Below are positions 8,640-15,813 of a stretch of 64,000 nucleotides of DNA, piece after piece. Under the pieces are notes generated by a model that searched no databases, was not told where the DNA came from, and saw only the letters and a list, made by a program, of their open reading frames with translations. This DNA is from CAZFJG01 sp964410915 (GTDB taxonomy: Bacteria; Synergistota; Synergistia; Synergistales; JAFGMB01). The stretch lies in contig CAYPIU010000005.1 in NCBI GenBank assembly GCA_964410915.1, positions 40,945 to 104,944 on the forward strand. Direction: 5' to 3'. Positions within the stretch are counted from its first letter, which is position 1. The number at the start of each line of letters is the position of its first letter. Made by a program: the position numbers and the translations under genes.

Positions 8640-8920
8640 AACCAATGGTAATATTCAGTTTTAAATTGGCAAAAGCGATGAACCTGGGCGCTGACCAGCA
8701 TAATATCCGACAGAGAAGGGCATTCACCGGCTGAAAGGTGCCCGCGGAATAGGTGGTTTGCTCAAAACCAGGTGAGCAGGATCTGAAAGGGAAACCGGAG
8801 TAAGATCCCGGATTGGAACTCCGTAAAAAGTTTCGAGCGGGACATTTTTTAAAATGTCCAAGCAGGGTGGTATCGCGAGTATAACAGGCTCGTCCCTTCA
8901 TGGGACGGGCCTGTTTTTTT
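8640..8920 (+). ncRNA. T-box leader (tRNA-sensing riboswitch), probably tRNA-Lys
   Basis: Between the promoter and asd lies a leader with the T-box antiterminator sequence AGGGTGGTATCGCG (8864-8877) and an overlapping intrinsic terminator: AACAGGCTCGTCCC (8883-8896) against GGGACGGGCCTGTT, followed by a T-run. Stem I shows the apical ACAGAGAAGGGCATTC ... GGCTGAAAG block. ACCTGG near 8674 pairs with CCAGGT downstream to close stem I. The segment GCTCAAAACC just before that closing strand is matched by GCTTAAAACC in the lysA T-box; AAA (Lys) is the shared triplet in the specifier position. Uncharged tRNA-Lys would allow readthrough into asd-dapA-dapB-dapH-lysC. Confidence 0.9.
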
Positions 8921-8938
8921 ATAAGGAGATGAGACTTT

Positions 8939-9913
8939 ATGAAAATTGCAGTGGCAGGAGCAACAGGTGAAGTCGGCAGGATGATGACAAGGGTACTTCA
9001 GGAACATTGCGTCGAACCGGAAGATATAACTTTTTTTGCGTCAGAACGTTCACAGGGGAAAGAAGTCACATTTTACAATTATCCCTACAAGGTAGAGACC
9101 CTGACAAAAGAAGCTATGGCGAGAGGGTTTGATTATATACTGTTCTCTGCGGGTTCAGGTGTTTCAAAGGAATTCGCACCAGTAGCTGCCAGATCCGGTT
9201 CTGTGGTGATCGATAATTCATCCGGTTTTCGGATGGATCCCAATATACCGCTTGTGGTACCGGAGATCAATGGATCGCTTCTCAAAGATTACAGAGGGAT
9301 AATAGCAAACCCCAACTGCTCCACTATTCAGATGGTTCTTTCACTATATAAGGTACACCATGCTTTTGGAATAAAAAAGATAGTGGTAAGTACTTATCAG
9401 GCAGTTTCAGGTGCAGGGCACAAGGGAGTTGCCGGTCTTGAAAGGGAAGAGGAAGGCAAAATTGAACCATCTGCTTTTTCAAGACAGATACACAGAAACC
9501 TGATACCCCAGATCGGGAATTTTCTTGATGACGGTTTCAGTGAAGAAGAGATGAAGATGGTGAACGAGACAAGAAAAATACTTGACGATAAAGAGATATC
9601 AATATGGCCTACAACAGTAAGAGTCCCTGTTGAATACTCACACTCCGAGGCCATATACGCGGAAACCACCCATCCGTTTACCAGTGCAGAACTTACAGAG
9701 GCAGTCAGGTCAAGTGAAAATGTAACTCTGACAGATGACTTTACAACCCCTCTTGATGCAGCAGGAACGGACGAAACATTTGTTTCCAGACTGAGATCTT
9801 TCGACTCTACTTCATTTCTCATGTGGAACGTAGCTGACAATATAAGAGTTGGAGCGGCAACGAATGCCGTCCGTATTCTTAAAAAACACATGTCCATCAA
9901 TCAGGTAAAATAA
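8939..9913 (+). CDS. asd: Aspartate-semialdehyde dehydrogenase
   Basis: 324 residues. N-terminal dinucleotide site AGATGEVGRMM, the catalytic cysteine Cys127 in ANPNCSTIQ, and the substrate-binding histidine region QAVSGAGHKG are all present. It reduces aspartyl phosphate to aspartate semialdehyde, the second step towards lysine, methionine and threonine. First gene after the T-box; followed by dapA after 55 nt. Ribosome site AAGGAGATGAGACTTTATG. Slightly shorter than the 330-345 usual. Confidence 0.95.
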   Translation: MKIAVAGATGEVGRMMTRVLQEHCVEPEDITFFASERSQGKEVTFYNYPYKVETLTKEAMARGFDYILFSAGSGVSKEFAPVAARSGSVVIDNSSGFRMDPNIPLVVPEINGSLLKDYRGIIANPNCSTIQMVLSLYKVHHAFGIKKIVVSTYQAVSGAGHKGVAGLEREEEGKIEPSAFSRQIHRNLIPQIGNFLDDGFSEEEMKMVNETRKILDDKEISIWPTTVRVPVEYSHSEAIYAETTHPFTSAELTEAVRSSENVTLTDDFTTPLDAAGTDETFVSRLRSFDSTSFLMWNVADNIRVGAATNAVRILKKHMSINQVK

Positions 9914-9968
9914 GGTCTAGAGCTGAAAGAAACCAGATTTTAAGTAACTAAAAAGGGAGGAATAGCTA

Positions 9969-10859
9969 ATGTTCACAAAAGGAACTGGAACAGCTGTTGT
10001 AACACCTTTTACCGAAAATAATGAGATCGATTACGGGAGTTTTGGTAGTTTCCTCAACTTCCAGATCGAAAGTGGCGTCGACGCTCTTATCGTCCTCGGG
10101 ACAACCGGTGAAGCTCCCTCTGTAAGTTCAGAGGAAAGGGAAAATATCATAAGTTTTGCCGTGGAATTGAGCAATGGCAGAGTACCGATCGTAATAGGAA
10201 CCGGAAGCAATTCTACGGATCATACGATCGAGACTTCCCAACAGGCCATGTCTCTCGGAGCAGATGGAGTACTTGTAGTTACACCTTACTATAACAAACC
10301 AACACAGGAAGGGCTTTATCAACACTACTCACAAATAGCGAAAAATGTTGATGGCCCGATCATAATCTACAACGTCCCCGGGAGAACGGGAGGAAATATT
10401 CTTCCGGCAACAGTCCTGAGATGTGCAGAATTTGAGAATATAACAGGTATAAAGGAAGCATCAGGAGACATGAAGCAGATAGACACACTGATAAGGCAGA
10501 TAAAAAAGATCCGTCCTGATTTTTCCGTTTTTTCCGGAAATGATGATCAGGCTTTCCACCTTGTTTGCAGCGGAGGAGATGGTGTCATTTCGGTCCTGTC
10601 CAACGCTATGCCCTCCGAAACTGTTGAGATGATCAATGCCACCCTCGAGGGAGACCTGCAGAAAGCAAGGGGACTGCACTTGAGGATGCTTCCAATGATG
10701 AAGAACCTCTTCGCTGAAACTAACCCCATACCCGTTAAATATGCCGTAAGCAGATTGGGGTATTGCAGAAATTCACTCAGACTGCCGCTTGTCCAGGCAA
10801 CCGGAAATGCAGAACGTTTGGTTGATGAAGCTATGAAAGAAAGCGGAACAAAGGTATGA
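9969..10859 (+). CDS. dapA: 4-hydroxy-tetrahydrodipicolinate synthase
   Basis: 296 residues, TIM barrel. The motifs GTTGEAPSVSSEE, VTPYYNKPTQEGLYQHY (catalytic Tyr), YNVPGRTGGN and the Schiff-base lysine in TGIKEASGD are conserved. It condenses pyruvate and aspartate semialdehyde. Ribosome site GGGAGG upstream. Overlaps the dapB start by 4 nt (ATGA), indicating translational coupling. Confidence 0.96.
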   Translation: MFTKGTGTAVVTPFTENNEIDYGSFGSFLNFQIESGVDALIVLGTTGEAPSVSSEERENIISFAVELSNGRVPIVIGTGSNSTDHTIETSQQAMSLGADGVLVVTPYYNKPTQEGLYQHYSQIAKNVDGPIIIYNVPGRTGGNILPATVLRCAEFENITGIKEASGDMKQIDTLIRQIKKIRPDFSVFSGNDDQAFHLVCSGGDGVISVLSNAMPSETVEMINATLEGDLQKARGLHLRMLPMMKNLFAETNPIPVKYAVSRLGYCRNSLRLPLVQATGNAERLVDEAMKESGTKV

Positions 10860-11506
10860 AATACGGAGTGATCGGCCATTCCGGAAGGATGGGACAGGAA
10901 ATAATCAAGAATTTCAAGGGCCACGAACTGACCCTCTCCGTTGAACTTGGCAATGAGTGGATTGACAGATCACCAGACGTAATTATCGATTTTTCGTCGG
11001 CAAGGGCCACTGCAAGGACAATAGATCTCTGCCGCGAAAACAGCAGCGCTCTGGTAATAGGGACCACTGCCCTGTCTTCAGGACAGATCGATGATCTCAA
11101 GGAACTTGGCAGGAACGTACCTGTTGTCCAGAGTTTTAATTTCTCAACCGGGATAAACATCCTGAAGATAATACTGAGGGAATTCGGGTATATGTTCTCG
11201 GACTGGGATATGGCAATGAGTGAAACCCACCACTCCAGAAAAAAGGATGCCCCCTCCGGGACAGCGATCCTCCTGCAGGAAGCTTCCGGTAGACAATGCG
11301 ATATAGCATCTCTCAGAATGGGCGGTGTCCCGGGAGATCATGAGGTTAACTTTTCCAACGAGGGAGAAATTGTGAGCCTGTCCCACCGGGCAATATCCCG
11401 AAGTGTTTTCGCATTGGGAGCTCTAAAAGCGGCAGAGTTCGCCATCTCCAGAAAGACAGGTTTTTACACATTTGAGGAGGTCATACAATGCGGGCAGAAG
11501 AAATAA
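10856..11506 (+). CDS. dapB: 4-hydroxy-tetrahydrodipicolinate reductase (short form)
   Basis: 216 residues. N-terminal GHSGRMGQEI nucleotide-binding loop, GTTALS, and the catalytic SETHHSRKKDAPSGTA block (His-His and Lys). At 216 aa it belongs to the short DapB type (as in Thermotogota), lacking inserts found in the 270-aa enterobacterial enzyme. It uses NAD(P)H to make tetrahydrodipicolinate. Start ATG overlaps the dapA stop; the 3' end overlaps dapH by 19 nt. Confidence 0.94.
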   Translation: MKYGVIGHSGRMGQEIIKNFKGHELTLSVELGNEWIDRSPDVIIDFSSARATARTIDLCRENSSALVIGTTALSSGQIDDLKELGRNVPVVQSFNFSTGINILKIILREFGYMFSDWDMAMSETHHSRKKDAPSGTAILLQEASGRQCDIASLRMGGVPGDHEVNFSNEGEIVSLSHRAISRSVFALGALKAAEFAISRKTGFYTFEEVIQCGQKK

Positions 11507-12186
11507 TTCGCATGATAAGCGAAGCGGAAAAGAAAACCCCTGCCAAAGCCTTTGTTATGGGTGATCTGAAGGATCTGGACTGGGGTCCGCTTAAATTTAT
11601 CGGCTCAAGCAGTTTTGGCGTGGTTTCAGGGGACGAGGGGTTACTGACCGAAATGATCAATAAACACAGGGACAATATCCATGAATACGATCTCGAGGTG
11701 TATGCAAGAAACTCAGCACTGCCCTTAGCTGACCTGACCAGATATGAGGCGAGGATAGAACCGGGCGCTATCATACGTGACATGGTTGAGATAGGTAGAG
11801 GTGCTGTAATAATGATGGGGGCAGTACTCAACATAGGATGCGTAGTGGGAGAAGGTACCATGATAGACATGAACGCAGTCCTTGGAGGAAGAGCTACGAT
11901 AGGTACAAACTGCCATATAGGAGCAGGGAGCGTTATAGCAGGTGTTATTGAGCCGCCAAGTGCAACACCTGTGATCGTGGAAGACGATGTTCTTGTAGGT
12001 GCAAATGCCGTGATCCTCGAAGGCGTAAGACTGGGTAAAGGTTCTGTCATAGCAGCAGGTTCGATCGTAACAAAGGATGTTGAGCCTTTTTCAGTAGTTG
12101 CAGGTGCACCTGCAAAACTTGTTAAAAAAGTTGATAGCGGAACAAGAGATAAAACAAAGATATTGAAAGAATTAAGAAACCTGTAG
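11488..12186 (+). CDS. dapH: Tetrahydrodipicolinate N-acetyltransferase
   Basis: 232 residues. A short N-terminal helical domain is followed by a left-handed beta-helix of hexapeptide repeats (from about residue 90: IEPGAIIRDMVEIGRGAVIMMGAVL...). It matches DapH rather than DapD (succinyl branch), so lysine and diaminopimelate are made by the acetyl branch. The matching aminotransferase and deacetylase are not in this operon; an M20 amidohydrolase (5462-6655) and an aminotransferase (55485-56690) in the window are candidates only. The start codon is inside dapB with GAGG upstream. Confidence 0.94.
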   Translation: MRAEEIIRMISEAEKKTPAKAFVMGDLKDLDWGPLKFIGSSSFGVVSGDEGLLTEMINKHRDNIHEYDLEVYARNSALPLADLTRYEARIEPGAIIRDMVEIGRGAVIMMGAVLNIGCVVGEGTMIDMNAVLGGRATIGTNCHIGAGSVIAGVIEPPSATPVIVEDDVLVGANAVILEGVRLGKGSVIAAGSIVTKDVEPFSVVAGAPAKLVKKVDSGTRDKTKILKELRNL

Positions 12187-12240
12187 ATTTTTAATATACA
12201 GAAGGTAACAGGTGAGTAATATTTCCAAGAGGTGATATTC

Positions 12241-13452
12241 TTGATCGTTCAGAAATATGGCGGATCATCGGTAGCTACTCCTGAAAAGGTACAAAAAGTC
12301 GCAGAAAAGATAAGGGAAAGGGTCAACACCGGGGAAAAGCTGGTAGTTGTAGTCTCGGCTATGGGAGAGTCTACAAATCAGCTTATAGAACTTGCCCACC
12401 AGGTCTCGGGTAGCCCACACAAAAGAGAAATGGATATGCTCCTGGCAACGGGAGAACAGGTTTCTGCAGCGCTTCTTTCCATGGCTCTTAATGACCTTGG
12501 AGTCCCCGCTGTCTCGTTCAATGCTTTCCAGCTGGAAATGGTAACTACTAACTCTCATAACAATGCAAGAATAAAGGATCTCAAACTTTCTAAACTCTTC
12601 AGAGAACTTGAAAAACATGAGGTTGTTGTAGTTACCGGTTTCCAGGGAGTTACTGAAGAGGGAAATATCACGACTCTCGGAAGGGGCGGATCAGATACTT
12701 CCGCCGTAGCAATAGCAACGGAAGCAGGAGGTAAATGCGAGATTTACAGCGACGTAGCAGGAGTATATACAGCTGATCCGAGAATTCTTCAAAATGCAAA
12801 AAAACTAAAATATATTACATGTGACGAGATGCTTGAACTGGCCTCCCTCGGAGCAAAGGTTCTTCACTCAAGAGCAGTTGAAATTGCAAGAAAATACGAT
12901 GTATCCATTTACTGTGCTTCAACATTTTCTGATGAAGGAGGAACTTTCGTGGTACACAAGCTTCCCGAATGGCTTGAACAGCCAGTTGTTACCGGAGTTA
13001 CTGCAAATAGTGACCAGACAAAAGTAACAATAAGCAATCTTCCAAATGATATAAATCTAATAAGCAGTCTTTTTGTGAACATGGCTGAACGTGATATCAA
13101 CGTAGATATGATCTCGACCGTTAACGACAACGGGCATTCTTATCTTACATTTACATTCGTCAGTGGAGAATTTGACCTTGTAAAAAGAACTGTTGAAAAA
13201 ACTCTTAAAAATGTGAAAGGCTGGAAATTAAGCCGCGATAATGAAGTTGAAAAAGTTTCGGTCGTGGGTGTAGGAATGCAGTCTGCTTCAGGAGTAGCTG
13301 GCAGATTTTTCAGCGCACTCAGCAGAGGCGGGATCAAACTTCTTGGGACAACAACTTCAGAGATAAAGATCTCAGTGCTCGTGCACTCCTCTGAATCCAG
13401 AAAAGCAATAGAGGCCCTGGCCGAGGAATTTGAACTCCTGGAGAAAGAGTAA
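12241..13452 (+). CDS. lysC: Aspartate kinase, single-function with two ACT domains
   Basis: About 403 residues starting MIVQKYGGSSVA. The kinase domain shows KYGGSS, the TLGRGGSDTSA substrate loop and YTADPRIL; two ACT domains (from about residue 265) make it a feedback-regulated kinase. I choose TTG at 12241 because AGAGGTG is correctly placed 6 nt before it; a GTG at 12232 would lie inside the ribosome site. Last gene of the T-box operon, 55 nt after dapH, so aspartate entry is controlled together with the lysine-specific steps. Confidence 0.94.
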   Translation: MIVQKYGGSSVATPEKVQKVAEKIRERVNTGEKLVVVVSAMGESTNQLIELAHQVSGSPHKREMDMLLATGEQVSAALLSMALNDLGVPAVSFNAFQLEMVTTNSHNNARIKDLKLSKLFRELEKHEVVVVTGFQGVTEEGNITTLGRGGSDTSAVAIATEAGGKCEIYSDVAGVYTADPRILQNAKKLKYITCDEMLELASLGAKVLHSRAVEIARKYDVSIYCASTFSDEGGTFVVHKLPEWLEQPVVTGVTANSDQTKVTISNLPNDINLISSLFVNMAERDINVDMISTVNDNGHSYLTFTFVSGEFDLVKRTVEKTLKNVKGWKLSRDNEVEKVSVVGVGMQSASGVAGRFFSALSRGGIKLLGTTTSEIKISVLVHSSESRKAIEALAEEFELLEKE

Positions 13453-13957
13453 TGCTCTCTGGAGTACATTACCCCTATGGCCTGAATTTAAAAAATATCT
13501 CGCGTATAAAACTGATTACTTACAGAGACAGCAGAAACAACTCTAAAAGAAGTAAGAAAACATGGAGAAAGGCATCATAGTGTCTCTATTTTGAGAATAT
13601 CTCCACTATAGAACCTCTGGTGCCCTTTCCCTGATCTTTAAACCGAAAAATACTATAACCCTTAAGCTCTTCCTGATGACATTGTCTTTCTTCCAATGAA
13701 AATTGCCTTTTCAGATATTCTGTTGGAAATTGACAGATCTCCCGGAATTTCCTGAATGTATCCAGGATAATTCAGATTTATATCCACCTTCTGGAGGATT
13801 TACGAATATTGTATCTGAACTATCAACTCCAATTCAGGAGGATATGTTTTCTTACCCTCTGAAAATTCCGGGAGCAAAATTGGCGAAAGCTTTACCCTCC
13901 ATGATATCTAATCCTTAAAGAGAACTGATTCTTATTTTGGGGACAGAGATCTAAGGC
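13453..13957. other. Gap between lysC and umuD'; possible eroded gene on the minus strand
   Basis: No intact gene is supported. On the minus strand a 61-codon stretch ending with TAG at 13586-13588 (IILDTFRKFREICQ ... GSIVEIFSK) has protein-like composition. Adjacent frames upstream (for example NPPEGGYKSELSW) also look coding but are broken by stops. I do not recognise the family; this may be a decayed gene. Confidence 0.3.
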
Positions 13958-13985
13958 TTGACAAGACAGTTAGTAGTTGTAAAAT
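13958..13985 (+). promoter_or_regulatory. Putative promoter of umuD'-umuC
   Basis: TTGACA (13958-13963), 16-nt spacer, TAAAAT (13980-13985). An ACAA/TTGT half-site pair overlaps the spacer, but no recognisable LexA box (Gram-positive or proteobacterial) was found. Confidence 0.55.
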
Positions 13986-14030
13986 ATTTTGTGTTTACTA
14001 TTAGTATGTATATATGGAGGGCTTTATTAT

Positions 14031-14375
14031 ATGTACACTACGGGATTTCCTTCTCCTGCCAATGATTTTGAGGAAAATACCCTTGATATCAATTCTTTAG
14101 TTGTAAAAAACCCTTCCGCTACATTCTTCATGATAGCAGAAGGTGAAACCATATTCGAAGACATTGTTGAACCAGGAGATATCCTTGTGATCGACAGAAG
14201 TATAAAACCATCACCTGAAAATATTATCGTTTCCTGTGAAGATGGGAAATTCATTCTAAGATCTTGCCGTTATAAAAGAAAGAGCCCAAGCAGTGAAGGG
14301 TATAAAAATATAACCTGGGGAGTAGTTACCTGGATAATACATCGATCCGGAATTAAAAAGAACAATGTCAGATGA
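14031..14375 (+). CDS. umuD: UmuD'-like protein, pre-shortened and lacking the Ser/Lys dyad
   Basis: 114 residues beginning MYTTGFPSPANDF. In E. coli UmuD the self-cleavage bond is Cys24-Gly25, just before GFPSPA, so this gene starts essentially at the mature UmuD' N-terminus. GGAGG (14016-14020) lies 10 nt before the ATG at 14031. The catalytic Ser motif GDSM is replaced by GETI (Thr40) and the catalytic Lys by Arg77 (DGKFILR), so LexA-type self-cleavage is not expected. Its role would be as the active accessory subunit of a Y-family polymerase. The 3' end overlaps umuC by 11 nt. Inference: constitutively active UmuD' with no RecA-dependent processing step. Confidence 0.85.
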   Translation: MYTTGFPSPANDFEENTLDINSLVVKNPSATFFMIAEGETIFEDIVEPGDILVIDRSIKPSPENIIVSCEDGKFILRSCRYKRKSPSSEGYKNITWGVVTWIIHRSGIKKNNVR

Positions 14376-15666
14376 GATCTTCGGCCTTGCTGACTGCAAT
14401 AATTTTTATGTTTCCTGTGAAAGGGTCTTCGATCCTTCACTTGAAGAAAGACCCGTAGTAGTTCTTTCGAACAATGACGGGTGTGTAATAGCAAGATCCA
14501 ATGAAGCAAAAGCTATGGGTATACCGATGGGAGCACCTGCCTTCAAATACAGGGAATATTTTCAAAAATACGGTATAACTGTCTTTTCATCAAACTACAC
14601 TCTTTATGACAACATGTCCGAAAGAGTTATGAGTATCCTTGCTGATTCTGCCCCGTTCATAGAAGTATATTCCATTGATGAAGCTTTCCTGGATTTTTCC
14701 TCCCTTAAAAGATTTCACATGCCATCATTCTGCAGGGACATCAGAGAGAAGATCAGGTCATGGACCGGAATACCTGTATCAATAGGCACAGGAAGAACAA
14801 AGACACTGGCCAAGATCGCCAACAGAATAGCCAAAAAGGACAAGAGCACCGGAGGGATCTTCAATATGGAAAGATACTGCGAAAATGATCTTGACATGAT
14901 CCTTGCCGTAATAGACGTAGGAGATATATGGGGCATTGGGAAAAAATATGCGCAGTTCCTGAGAAAAAGTAATATAAATACAGCAAAAGACCTTAAATAC
15001 ACTCCCGATGAATGGATCTTAAAGTATCTTACCGTCGAGGGGCTGAGGACAACCACGGAATTGAGAGGCAGGATATGTATACCCTTCAGGGAAAAGAGAC
15101 CTGCCCGAAAACAACTGGTAGTATCACGATCCTTTGGTAAAGATGTCACAGATCTTGAGGAGATCAGTGAATCCGTATCAGAATTTGCATCAAGAGCTGC
15201 TGAAAAACTCCGGAAAGAAGGACTCACAGCTTCCTCCATTGCAGTTTTTATACAGACAAATCCCTTCAGAAATGATCCCCAGTATCATAATATTTCTTCT
15301 ATTAAACTTCCTGCCGGCACATCATACACCCCGGAGATAGTCCAAACTGCCATTTTATTACTTAAAAAAATATTTCGATCGGGCTACTCATATAAAAAAT
15401 CAGGTGTGATCTTTTCCGAGATCGGAAAAACAGATACCAGACAAATGGGACTCTTCGAAAAAAACAAGAATATAGACCGTCATCAAGATCTTATGAGAAC
15501 TATTGATACTATAAATACTGAAATGGGTAAAAACTATATCAGACCAGCAATTACCCTGAACAGACATAGATGGGAGATGAAAAGTTCCTTCAGATCCTCG
15601 AGATACACCACGAACTGGGATGAACTTCCATCCGTAAGAATATGTCATGATGAAAATGAAAAGTAG
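14365..15666 (+). CDS. umuC: Y-family DNA polymerase UmuC (pol V catalytic subunit)
   Basis: 433 residues. Catalytic palm motifs LADCNNFYVSCERVF and YSIDEAFLDFS carry the acidic metal ligands; VVLSNNDGCVIARSNEAKA is the diagnostic fingers region of UmuC rather than DinB. The helix-hairpin-helix (VGDIWGIGKKYAQFL) and little-finger domain follow. It performs translesion synthesis. Full length for the family and translationally coupled to the UmuD'-like gene. Confidence 0.95.
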   Translation: MSDEIFGLADCNNFYVSCERVFDPSLEERPVVVLSNNDGCVIARSNEAKAMGIPMGAPAFKYREYFQKYGITVFSSNYTLYDNMSERVMSILADSAPFIEVYSIDEAFLDFSSLKRFHMPSFCRDIREKIRSWTGIPVSIGTGRTKTLAKIANRIAKKDKSTGGIFNMERYCENDLDMILAVIDVGDIWGIGKKYAQFLRKSNINTAKDLKYTPDEWILKYLTVEGLRTTTELRGRICIPFREKRPARKQLVVSRSFGKDVTDLEEISESVSEFASRAAEKLRKEGLTASSIAVFIQTNPFRNDPQYHNISSIKLPAGTSYTPEIVQTAILLLKKIFRSGYSYKKSGVIFSEIGKTDTRQMGLFEKNKNIDRHQDLMRTIDTINTEMGKNYIRPAITLNRHRWEMKSSFRSSRYTTNWDELPSVRICHDENEK

Positions 15667-15744
15667 ATATAGCCGGTTTTTTCAATGAAAGGTCTACAAT
15701 GACCGGGCCTGATATATATTTAGCAGAGCAGTATTTTAGAAGGC

Positions 15745-15775
15745 ATCCATTATGAGGATGCCTTCTAAAATTTAC
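15745..15775. terminator. Hairpin after umuC
   Basis: TTTTAGAAGGCATCC, loop ATTATGA, GGATGCCTTCTAAAA: an almost perfect inverted repeat between convergent genes, usable on both strands. Confidence 0.75.
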
Positions 15776-15813
15776 TTACACGTTATTTAAAACTTTTCTG
15801 AATAACTGGTGGA

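Noticed and set aside
13958..14030. LexA/SOS box before umuD'
   Set aside because: No sequence resembling either the proteobacterial or the Gram-positive LexA consensus was found; only a weak ACAA/TTGT pair is present.
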